Below the pieces are notes generated by a model. That model was not told the DNA's origin. It saw only the letters and a program-made list of their open reading frames with translations, and ran no database searches. A DNA stretch of 64,000 bases, from positions 28,584-92,583 of the forward strand of contig BRYA01001450.1 of assembly GCA_030267965.1 (NCBI GenBank). The letters are read 5' to 3'. The stretch is from Triparma columacea. Its lineage: Eukaryota > Sar > Bolidophyceae > Parmales > Triparmaceae. This document shows positions 22,607-32,559 of the stretch, one piece after another. Position 1 is the stretch's first letter. The number at the start of each line of letters is the position of its first letter. The position numbers and the translations under genes were made by a program.

Positions 22607-23038
22607 ATGGGAGAGAAAGGAAAACGTGGACGCGCCCTCGCTGCCGGAATCAAGCACAAGATCACTGCTGGTCTTCCCACTGCTGCCGTCATCAACTGCG
22701 CCGACAACACCGGAGCTAAGAACCTCCACATCATCGCTGTCTGTAACACCGGCGGGCGCCTTAACAGGTACCCTAAGGCCAGTTCCGGCGACATGGTTAT
22801 GGCTTCCGTGAAGAAGGGAAAGCCCGAGTTGAGGAAGAAGGTCATGCCCGCCGTCGTTGTCCGCCAGCGCAAGAGTTTCCGCAGGAAGGAGGGAGTCTTT
22901 ATTTACTTCGAGGATAACGCTGGAGTCATTGTCAACAACAAGGGAGAGATGAAGGGATCTGCCGTGTCTGGACCTGTTGCCAAGGAGTGCGCTGACCTTT
23001 GGCCCCGTATCTCCTCGAACGCTGGATCCATTCTTTAA
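22607..23038 (+). CDS. RPL23: Cytosolic large-subunit ribosomal protein uL14 (RPL23)
   Basis: A single coding exon of 143 residues closely matches eukaryotic RPL23. Matching blocks are [65 protein letters not shown] and the terminal [14 protein letters not shown]. It is part of the intersubunit face of the 60S subunit. A probable 5'-UTR intron acceptor ends just before the ATG. Codon choice is C-rich at third positions, as expected for a highly expressed gene. Confidence 0.97.
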   Translation: MGEKGKRGRALAAGIKHKITAGLPTAAVINCADNTGAKNLHIIAVCNTGGRLNRYPKASSGDMVMASVKKGKPELRKKVMPAVVVRQRKSFRRKEGVFIYFEDNAGVIVNNKGEMKGSAVSGPVAKECADLWPRISSNAGSIL

Positions 23039-23073
23039 GCGTCCGTGGTTAAATTCAAAAACACAAACTTTAC

Positions 23074-26000
23074 TTATTCCTCGTCCCTCACGCAAACAAC
23101 AGCGCACCCACTTAACGAAACAAAGTTGTAAACTTGGCTCTTGTATACCTTCCCACCGCTCTCAGCAGGCACTGCTTTGTAACAGAGCATAGCGTTCCCT
23201 CCCAACGACGCTACATGAGCCTTCGCCACCGCGTTGCACTCTCTAATGAACTGCTTGAAGGATTGGGCCTCCCCGCTGTAACTATCAGCTGCCCTGCTTT
23301 CTCTGATGAAGTGCATGCTGACCATTCCTAAGTACCTTTCAACCCTCCCTCCCGCAATGCCCGAGAGCGGGGTTAACTCCACGCAGCACTCCGTAATTCC
23401 ACCGAAGGGTGCCCTGGTGCCAGGGATCCAGCTGTAACGCTGCATTTCCAACGACCCGACAATCCCCCCTCCTCCAATTCCCCCCCCCCCCGATCCCCTC
23501 TCCTCCATGCTTCCATTATTACCCTCGGCGTTGAACTTAGGTACCACGATAGGCACACTCTTGCTGGATGATAGCGTCAAGGGGCTCGCCGGCATACTTA
23601 ACATCCCTGTCACGGTATTCAGCGGGCTTCCCGAACGTCCCTCCATCACGTCAATCGCCGTCACAGGTTCTTGCTTTGGAGTGGAGAACCCTGCAACCCC
23701 CGCCCCCCCAAAGCTCCCTCCATCGCCCATCATTCGCAGCGTTGGCGACGTGGACATCCGAGGGGACCCAAAAGTCCCCCCAAAAGTCCCCCTCCCCCCT
23801 CCCCCTCCAAATATCTTGCTCAACTCCTCAGTGACTCCCCCTCCCCCAAACCTCTTATTGACGACCTTCCCCTTCTCGCTCAGCCTCTCGACAATCGTCA
23901 TGATCTGCTCCTTATTCACGTTTGCCCATCCGAACAAGTTGCCGACCTCCTTCTCCATCTCCACCATGAGCTGCCTCTTAGCTGCGTCTCCCTTCTTCTC
24001 CATGTCCTCCACCTCCTCTCCCTCCTCTGAGAGCTTCATCTCACCCTCCTCCCCTCCCTCCCTTATTGCCATGCAGGTGCAAAATAGCTCAATCATGTTG
24101 TCCGGGGTTAAATTGACTTGAGTCTTCAACCCACACAATAACACCCTCTCCCCCTTTTTGAAATTGTCGCAAAGCTTCATGTACAGCTGCTGGAACAACC
24201 CGCTCAACCACTGGTTGTTTCTGGTCCCTCTTCCAGCCTCGTTCCACTTCACCCTCATCATGGCCATGAGCATGCACTCGTTCTCTACCTCGTACTCCTT
24301 CCCGCCGCACCCGGTGCCCCTGTCAGGCAGATGCTCACTGGTCGCCACGCGGATACCATCTGGCAGGACCTTGTCAAGGAGCACGCTCATGACATCCTCG
24401 TCGGTCTCGTCGTCAATCTCCAGGACGAAAGGGGCCTTGTCGTCTCGATATAGCCTCCTTCTCCTCCCTTTCTTCCCCCCCCCCCCCCTTTCTTCCTTCC
24501 CGCTTCCCTCCTCCTCCTCCGCCTTCTCTGCGAGCTCATCAAGCTCCTCCAGATCCGGCCCGAGCACTCCCCCTTCTTCCACCATCTTCCTCTCACCATC
24601 TTCCTTGTTGGTCATCTCTGTCTCGGTCTCATCCGATGAAGAAGAGGAGGAGGAAGAGGAGGAGGACGAACCGTCAGACGAGCTGCTGCTGCTGCTGCTA
24701 CTACTACTCCCACCTTCAGCCTTTTCCTTTTCCTTTTCCTTCTCCTTCTCCTTTTCCTTCCTATCCCTCTCCTTCTTTCTGTCGCTCCCGTGTTCTTGAA
24801 TGTTTCCAAAGCTGTGACGACCGAAAGGGGTTAGCAAATAAGAAGTGTCGTTCACAAAACTCATTCTCAGCTCACCTGCTCCTCCTCTCTCTCCTCCTCA
24901 CTGCCTCCTTCTCCTTCCTTCTCATTTCGGCCTTCTTGGCCCTCGCCAGCTCTCTCCTCTTTGCTATTTTGGCCCTCTTCCTCAGCGCGCTAACCTGAGC
25001 GCTTAATGCAAGATTTCTTCTATTAAAAGCACTCAAAGTTTCGATCTGGTTCTGAAGCTGTGATGAGCGAAGCGAAGTGCGAGAGGAATTTTGATGATGA
25101 GTGAAAACCGAGAAAAGAAGGGGAAGAATATTGTGCGGAGGAGCAAGACTATCAGGTTTTCATGGCCAATGCTGGCGCTACCAATTCCTTGCCGCTCCTT
25201 ACCTTAACAAGTTGCAGATCCTCTGCATCCTTGACGTCGATCGTCCTGCTGATTTCAAGTATGCGAGGTGGGGGCATCGCCTCGCAGTAGATGGCCGTGG
25301 CCGTGGCAGTCGCCACAATGAGCCTACCTCCAACGTCAACCTCGCTCTTCAAACTGAAGGCGGCATTCCTCCCGAGCACCTTGAGCTTGAGCATAAGCTG
25401 CCTCATGAGCTCGAACTCGAGGAAGGGCAGCGCCTCGCTGACAGCGAGGGCATCATTCTCCCCGTTGGCCTTTGGCCTCGCCCTGCAAACCCTGGCTTCA
25501 ATGAGCACCCCGGCCCCCCTTACCGTCATTCTCTTGGGTGGCTCTATGGTGCTGAGGATAGTCTCGGGCACCCACTTCTTTCCGCACAGCATGCAAGGGA
25601 CGAGCTTCATGTTGGAGAAAGGTGCAAGCCTGTGATGGTATGGAACGTGGCAGAAACTGCAGGGCTTGGCCAGCCTGGGAAGAGCGAAGCGACAGACCGT
25701 GGGCTGTTAGCAATAAATGCGTGCTACGCTGTGCTCCCCGTGGCTCGCTTCGCTTTACTTGTCGCCGCTCACCTGGCTCTAAATACTGGTAATGCCATTC
25801 CACCCCCCACACCGCTTGTTTTCCTCGCCCTTCTCTCGATTCTCTTGGCGTGCCTGCCTCGTCTCTCTCCCCTTTCCTTCCTTCTCTCACCCTTAATTTG
25901 CGGCTTCCCCTCCCTCACCTCCTCAACCTCGGAATTTGATACCCCTGTGTCACTCTCCATATTGTCCTTTCTCCAGTCCCTCGTGGACGAGGTTGGAGAT

Positions 26001-27767
26001 GTATCGGAAACTATCGAGTTAATTGACTGCCTCCCCCCCCCCCCCTTACCCCCCCCCCCTTCGCCCATTAGTTCTTGCCTCTGAAGTTCCCACTGTCTCC
26101 CCATTCTCCACTCCCTGGTCAGGTCCTTCATCCCCCTGACTGTGCAGGCCGTCCCGGTGGCCGAGAGGACGCAAACATCGTCATAAATGGTACTAGACTC
26201 TTCATAGCCCACAACATGAGAACAGCACAAAGTGCGAGCGTGGGAACGGATCTCGTCGCGGAGCTCTGACCACCATCCATCCCTCGTCTCCTGGTCGCTA
26301 AGCTTCGTCGCGAGCTTCCCAAGGTATTTGACGGAACGGGCGGTAACTAGCCCTCCAATCCTAATCCTGACGTCCGGGCCCATCTCGCGCAGAGTCAAGA
26401 GCTGGACGTCTTCCTCCTGGTTCCCTTCCCTGATCCTGGCTACGGCCTCAGCAATCTTGGGATTGGTACTAGTGATCATGTTCGCATTAGTCTGCATCGC
26501 AACAATCTTGTCCTTGTCATCCTTCGAGCTAGGATTGATCTCAAGCATCCCGTTCTCGTTCCCTTTCCCCTGCTTCTCCTCCTCCTCCTCCTTCCTCCTC
26601 AGCAGCACAGCGGTGCCGTAGCTTCTCGCCACGATACCCGAGTCACCCTCTACGTCGAAGTTCTGCCTATATCCGAGCACGGCATTTCCACCCAACTCCA
26701 AAACTTTCTTGCAAAGTTGTCTCCTTACGCTGGCATCGAGGACGTAGAGGAGGGACTGCCTCTGCTCATTGCTGCCAGGGGAGGAGGGAGGGAAGGAGCA
26801 AGGGGGTCAACATCAAGCTCTCAATATATACGTCGGGGCAGGATGTGCCGAGAGTGGGCCGCCACGTCCATTCTCACCTGTATCTAGCCTGCCTGAACTG
26901 GTCCTTCCACTCGTACTCCGGGTCGTCTGCTACTCCCAGCTCCTCCACGAACCCGAACACGTGGCTAACTTCCCAGCCGCTCCCCTCGTCAATCATGGAG
27001 AGGGGAAAGAGCTGCACCCCGGCAGATGAATCACGGAAGGGGTTTAAGTCCCCGAAGAACTGGAGCTTGATGCTCAAGTTCAGTTCCCCTCGTACCCCCG
27101 CGAGGGTATCGTAAATTGGAAACAGCCCATCAATCGTCAATTCCTCTTGATCGTCCTCAGTCTCTTGTTGGTCTACGAAGCTCTCCTTCTTCACCAGGGC
27201 GAGGACATTCTGTTCGTTGTCCTTTGACGGACTTATCTTCTCGTTCCCCTCTGAGCCAACCTTCAACTTCTCGTTCTCGTCGTCTTCATCACTCCTATCC
27301 TCCAGAGCTGTTTTAGCCGCAGCCCTCATCAACAGGGGATTGAGATCGACGTATACCATCCCGACGCAACTATCAGCCTTGTAGTTGTCACTATCCCAAA
27401 CCTTGAAGATGAGGGGCTCGTTCTGAAGCAGCGTATCGTCAGAAACCTCGAACCTGAACTCCTCGTTCCACACAGGGTTCAGCGTCTTCTTCTCAACACC
27501 AGTCTTACCCTGAAACATTCTCTAATTTGGGGCAAAGGGGAGAGAGGGAGAGGGAGGGTGAGAAAGGAGGAGAAAGATAGAAAGGCAGCACAGAATCAAC
27601 CACGCACGCACCTCCTCGCCCTTGTGGTTATGCTCAATCCAATGCTTATGACCTCCTAGCGATACGGTCACATAAGCATCAGTTGTCAAGGCCCCTGTCA
27701 GAAGGGCACGATCCATGATGGGTAGATTCCGTGCAGAGTTGATGCGGATCTTAATATTGGAGGGCAT
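23074..27767 (-). CDS. C2CD5: C2 domain-containing protein 5 (C2CD5/CDP138)
   Basis: Six exons, 27612..27767, 26878..27521 (acceptor possibly 27509), 25773..26771, 25203..25674, 24876..25057 and 23074..24811, join in frame to about 1396 residues. Order of parts: an N-terminal C2 domain (KIRINSARNLPIMDR, LNPVWNEEFRFEV, DSCVGMVYVDLNPL); two YbjQ-like modules (LGGNAVLGYRQNFDVEGDSG; HVVGYEESSTIYDDVCVLSATGT); a zinc-binding-like CxxC pair (PCSFCHVPY, PCMLCGKKWVP); the LPFLEFELMRQLMLKL region; a coiled coil; a Ser/Asp linker; and the C-terminal domain (ITECCVELTPLSGIAGGRVE, SLGGNAMLCYKA). In mammals C2CD5 is a calcium/phosphoinositide-binding factor in vesicle fusion downstream of Akt. The full architecture is kept here. 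Introns 25675..25772 and 25058..25202 carry the GAGCGAAGCG motifs. Confidence 0.93.
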
Positions 27768-27913
27768 CTCGCCGATCTATTGCTCAGGGAAGAGCTGAGG
27801 GAATGTGAAGCGGTTTCGAAGCTTTCAACCGGCTGAAATAAGAAATTTCTTTCACCTTTCCTGCCTAGAGCCTAGAGCTCGGTCCACTTTTGGTGGATCC
27901 GGCAAAAGGCCCA

Positions 27914-29390
27914 ATGACCTCAGCACGACGAACATTCGGTCAAGGGGCGGCGAAGGTTCACTCTTTTAACCAAAAGCTCCCTTCTTTTTCTCCGTCAAAG
28001 TTGGAAGAAGGCCATGCAACCAAGCCTGCCTCGAGAGGAATCCACAGGGACTTAAAATTTCTACTCTTAACGGTGTCAACTGTTATTCTCGTTTGGTCCG
28101 CAGCGTCTTTTCTGCATCCGAGCACCGCAGATCCCACGGCAACATCGTCGAGTAATAGTAATCCTATCATTACAAACCCTCCCCGGCACGTTGAGGGCCA
28201 AGTGGTGACCAAGGCAGTTGAACATGGAGAGATGGGGGACGGGAACTTGCTGTTGGGAGGCCTTTACGGCGAGAAGTCGGCGCGACCGCCGCAATCGCCG
28301 CAATCGCCGCAATCACCGCAGTCGCAGCTGCCGCCACTGCCATCATTACCAGCGAAAACATATTCTGGCCTCATCTTTGTCAAAACTTACAAGACTGCGT
28401 CCACGACTGTCGCCATGTTACTCAACTCCATAGCGAGTCATCTTAAATTGCACTGCCTTCACCCCTCTGAAGGAGGGTGGTTCAAGGAGGGAGAGGTGAG
28501 AATATGGAGGGTAACTAGAAGAGCGGAGCGAAAGTTGTGGAGGAGGCGGCGAGGAGCGCACTGAAGACCGAATGTACTCTACATGAAGTACACCATAATC
28601 TAATTTCCTTCACTTGTCGCTTCGCTCATCACAGTTCAAGAGGCGAGCAGATCAGGGGCAGACGTATGGGATGAGCTATAGGCACATAACCCCCGTGGTA
28701 GACTACGACGGGCTCAACCTTGTCGTTCCCAACGCGATGCTTACAACAATTGCAAGAGATCCGATCACCAAGTTCAACTCCATGTTCAACTTCGTGAAGA
28801 CCACAAGGAATAAGTACAAAAACATCAACAACTTCATAGACGCCGTGGTAGCTGGAAGGGCCGAGACAAACGAGATAAACGATCTATGCAACAATTTCGC
28901 CTACTCGCTCAGCGGGAAGCAAGACACACTCGGGAGGCTAACTAGGGAAGAATCCGAGGTGTACGCGAGGGAGATGATCAAGAGCTTCGACGAGAGGGAT
29001 ATGTTCGTCATGATAATGGAAAAGCTTCCCGAGTCCCTTGTAGTGATATGCGAGGGAATGAAGTGGGACTGCTACTCCGGAAAAATGTCATTCAAGAATA
29101 CGTCGGAGAGGAAGAATACGGATCCGGGGAATATTAAGTGCAAGGACGAGAACTGCAGGGAAAAGATCCTGCAGTGCAACTGGGTCGACAACATCCTCTA
29201 CGACCATTACAGCAAAAAACTTACTGAAATCATCGCGGGAATTGACAAGTTCGAGGAAAAGCTCGAGAAGCTCAATAATGTCATGGCCAAAAGCACCGGG
29301 AATGCACAAAAGTACCCAGTCAGCTGCAGAGGGCAGATCAACAGCGACTTCGATTCCCTCCACTCATGTAAAGGTAAACTCACGCCGTGA
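27914..29390 (+). CDS. Galactose-3-O-sulfotransferase-like type II Golgi membrane protein
   Basis: Exons 27914..28495 and 28635..29390 give 445 residues. The start at 27914 is the first ATG of the frame. An N-terminal membrane anchor (KFLLLTVSTVILVWSAASFL, about residues 45-65) is followed by a Ser/Pro stem with four PQS repeats. Then comes the PAPS-binding 5'-phosphosulfate loop FVKTYKTASTTV and the 3'-phosphate region ARDPITKFNSMF, as in the galactosylceramide/Gal3ST family. The enzyme should sulfate galactose on glycolipids or glycans in the Golgi lumen. The end is ambiguous: a GTAAAC donor at 29374 and an acceptor at 29434 could add a short exon reaching 29541 that overlaps the kinesin start. 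I chose the stop at 29390. The intron 28496..28634 belongs to the GAGCGAAGCG family. Confidence 0.78.
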
Positions 29391-29455
29391 TTACGAAATC
29401 CACCCTTATCCTTCACACCATTTTTTTCCCCCAGTCGGCTTCCCAGGGCTCCACT

Positions 29456-32400
29456 ATGACAAACTTCAAACAGTCCATGACTTCGAGACGCGGACGCCCT
29501 CGCCCCCCCCCTCCAAGCGCCCCCCCCCCGCCCGACGGTGACCAGCGACAGTCTTCAGTCTCTTCAGCCTCTTCCTCAAATTTACAAATCGATACCCCTC
29601 GAAAGAATGAAAAAAAAGGCTCTAGATCGAAAATTCCCGAGACTCCGCCTCCACCACCCGCCGAGAGAGTACCTTCTGAGACTCCCCCCACTCCTCCTAA
29701 CGAAGGTAACATATCTACAGACAGGATGCTTGTTTTGGCAAGGGTGAGGCCTCTTAATAGGATTGAGCAGGAGGACGAAGACGGCGCAGGGGAGGTTGTC
29801 GTTTACACCAAGGACGGAGACGAGGAAGTACGTAGAGGAGGCATGTTCACCCAGTGCATCGTTGGTGTCAACCTCGAGGGAGCAACAGTCTCTCACAAGA
29901 ATGAGAAGGAGTACAGGCTGGACGGGGTGTTCGGGCCGGACGCCTCCCAGGAGGATATTTTCCTGGCGACGGTACCCTTACTGAGGGCTGCGTTGTCAGG
30001 CTATAACGCCACTGTATTCACGTACGGGCAGACAGGTACAGGAAAGACCCACACCATGCTTGGACACGACCTCTGGGCCCTAGCCGGGGAGGTCAGCGGT
30101 GGTCCTTCGGAGGCGATCACGAGCGACAGAGGAACGAGAGGAATAATTCCCCGGGCTCTGCAGTACGTTTTCAAGCAGATTAGAATAATGGAGAGGTGAG
30201 TGGTGAGCGCAAGCGAAGCGGAGTAGAACACGCCTAATAATTGCTAAACTTTCTTCTCCCCCGCTACGCTCACCCCCCGCTCGTTCATCGCAGCGCAAAC
30301 ACCCCTACGTGGNNNNNNNNNNNNNNNNNNNNNNNNNNNNNNNNNNNNNNNNNNNNNNNNNNNNNNNNNNNNNNNNNNNNNNNNNNNNNNNNNNNNNNNN
30401 NNNNNNNNNNNNNNNNNNNNNNNNNNNNNNNNNNNNNNNNNNNNNNNNNNNNNNNNNNNNNNNNNNNNNNNNNNNNNNNNNNNNNNNNNNNNNNNNNNNN
30501 NNNNNNNNNNNNNNNNNNNNNNNNNNNNNNNNNNNNNNNNNNNNNNNNNNNNNNNNNNNNNNNNNNNNNNNNNNNNNNNNNNNNNNNNNNNNNNNNNNNN
30601 NNNNNNNNNNNNNNNNNNNNNNNNNNNNNNNNNNNNNNNNNNNNNNNNNNNNNNNNNNNNNNNNNNNNNNNNNNNNNNNNNNNNNNNNNNNNNNNNNNNN
30701 NNNNNNNNNNNNNNNNNNNNNNNNNNNNNNNNNNNNNNNNNNNNNNNNNNNNNNNNNNNNNNNNNNNNNNNNNNNNNNNNNNNNNNNNNNNNNNNNNNNN
30801 NNNNNNNNNNNNNNNNNNNNNNNNNNNNNNNNNNNNNNNNNNNNNNNNNNNNNNNNNNNNNNNNNNNNNNNNNNNNNNNNNNNNNNNNNNNNNNNNNNNN
30901 NNNNNNNNNNNNNNNNNNNNNNNNNNNNNNNNNNNNNNNNNNNNNNNNNNNNNNNNNNNNNNNNNNNNNNNNNNNNNNNNNNNNNNNNNNNNNNNNNNNN
31001 NNNNNNNNNNNNNNNNNNNNNNNNNNNNNNNNNNNNNNNNNNNNNNNNNNNNNNNNNNNNNNNNNNNNNNNNNNNNNNNNNNNNNNNNNNNNNNNNNNNN
31101 NNNNNNNNNNNNNNNNNNNNNNNNNNNNNNNNNNNNNNNNNNNNNNNNNNNNNNNNNNNNNNNNNNNNNNNNNNNNNNNNNNNNNNNNNNNNNNNNNNNN
31201 NNNNNNNNNNNNNNNNNNNNNNNNNNNNNNNNNNNNNNNNNNNNNNNNNNNNNNNNNNNNNNNNNNNNNNNNNNNNNNNNNNNNNNNNNNCCCCGCTCAC
31301 CTCAGGCTCAGGGAAGCTCTCGCGAGGGAAAAGGGGGAGAAAACGAAGCTGCTCGAAGCCGTGTACAGCTCTAGCGAGGGGGGTAAGTTGGGAGATCTGG
31401 AAGGACTCTCGACGAACCCAACCGCCCAGCTTAGGGTCCTAGACGCGCAGAGAGTGATGCTGAATCAGCGACAGGAGGAAATCGAGGAGGCCGAAAACGA
31501 CCAAGAGGAAAGGAGGGAATGGCTCGATAGTTATCACACTTGGCTGAGGAACCTGCCGGTTGGGGGGGACGAACAGGAGGGGGGGGGGGGGACGATTGGG
31601 GAAACGGGAGGAGCGGAAGGGGGGAACCCTACGCTTTACGACAGGCTTTGCATGATGGAGACCAGCGTCCTGCTGCAGAGCCAGGAGCTCAAGAGGACGA
31701 AGAGACTCTTTTTGAGGGACAAGGAGAGACTGGAAATACAGCTTGCTCAGAGCCTCGAGGAAGTGGACGGGAGGGACAAGATCATCAAGGAGAGGGATTA
31801 CGACAATGAAGGGAGGGTCAAAGCGTTGAAAAATGTCGAGGAAGAGTTGAAGGGAGAAGTTGAGAGGCTAAGGTGGAAGATAGGAGAGCAGCAAGTGATG
31901 ATCGAGGGCGTCAAGAAGAAGATGGTGGAGAGGGGTGAGGTGGAGAGCGCGGGGAGGCCGAGCGTTGAAAGCGTGGGGAGGCCGAGCGTTGAAAGCGTGG
32001 GGAGGCCGAGCGTTGAAAGCTCGGCTCGACCTCGTGGTGAAATCTTGGTGAGCCCTCTCTCGTCAGGCGTGGTGAGGCCTCGTGGGGAAAGCTTCGGAAG
32101 GAGAGGAACTACCATGGGGCTTCTCTCGTCAAAGGAAGGGCGCAAGGACGCGAAGAGCGTGGGGGTTACCCGGGACGAGCTTGAGAGGGGCGCCAGCGAG
32201 GCTTACAAGGAAGCGATCGATAGGTTGAGGGAGTTCAGCACCGAGCACGGCATCGGCCTCGAGGGGGAGGAGGCGCCCTCGCCGGTCGCGGGGGGGGACG
32301 AGGAGGGGGGGGGGTGGGGGGGGAGCGCGGGCCGGGGATTGAGGGTTCGTGCTCGTAGCGGAAGCGTACCAGACGTGGCCCCTGTACAGAAAGTGTGGAC

Positions 32401-32494
32401 GGAGCACTTTGACGCCAACCACGGCGTGCCGTACTACCACAACAGGATCACCAACGAAACGACGTGGGAGCCGCCCCCGGGATACGAGGAGTAG
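29456..32494 (+). CDS. Kinesin motor protein with C-terminal WW domain (gap inside)
   Basis: Exon 29456..30195, then exon 30294 into an N gap (30313..31290), then coding sequence resumes about 31306..32494. A Pro/Ser-rich N-terminus of about 90 residues precedes the motor (MLVLARVRPLN, YRLDGVFGPDASQEDIF). The P-loop is GQTGTGKTHTM. The gap is long enough for the rest of the motor core. After the gap come coiled coil (ERLEIQLAQSLEEVDGRDKI), a 24-base tandem repeat encoding ESVGRPSV units, and a C-terminal WW domain (VWTEHFDANHGVPYYHN ... TTWEPPPGY). WW domains bind Pro-rich peptides, so the tail probably selects cargo. That both sides of the gap are one gene is inferred from the strand, the open frame and the lack of another start. 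Confidence 0.75.
30313..31290. other. Assembly gap (978 N) inside the kinesin gene
   Basis: Unsequenced bases interrupt the motor domain just after the second exon starts. Any continuous reading frame across it is an artefact of N. Confidence 0.99.
31943..32014 (+). repeat. Three 24-base in-frame tandem repeats
   Basis: Three units of 24 bases (last two identical, GAAAGCGTGGGGAGGCCGAG core) encode ES(A/V)GRPSV. They sit between the coiled coil and the WW domain of the kinesin. They probably arose by recent slippage. Confidence 0.92.
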
Positions 32495-32559
32495 GGGAAA
32501 TAGAGCTATTTTTATTAAAACAAACAGTGCTCAGTGTTCTCTCCTCCCCCCCCCTTCGC

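Noticed and set aside
29434..29541. Extra last exon for the sulfotransferase
   Set aside because: It would overlap the kinesin coding start and ends in a Pro-rich shadow of the kinesin N-terminus. Kept only as a finding.
30241..31442. Apparent open frames crossing the N gap on both strands
   Set aside because: Unknown bases cannot contain stops, so these frames are artefacts of the assembly gap.
31943..32014. Direct repeats as a CRISPR-like array
   Set aside because: The units are contiguous, in frame and without spacers. They are a protein-coding tandem repeat in a eukaryotic gene.
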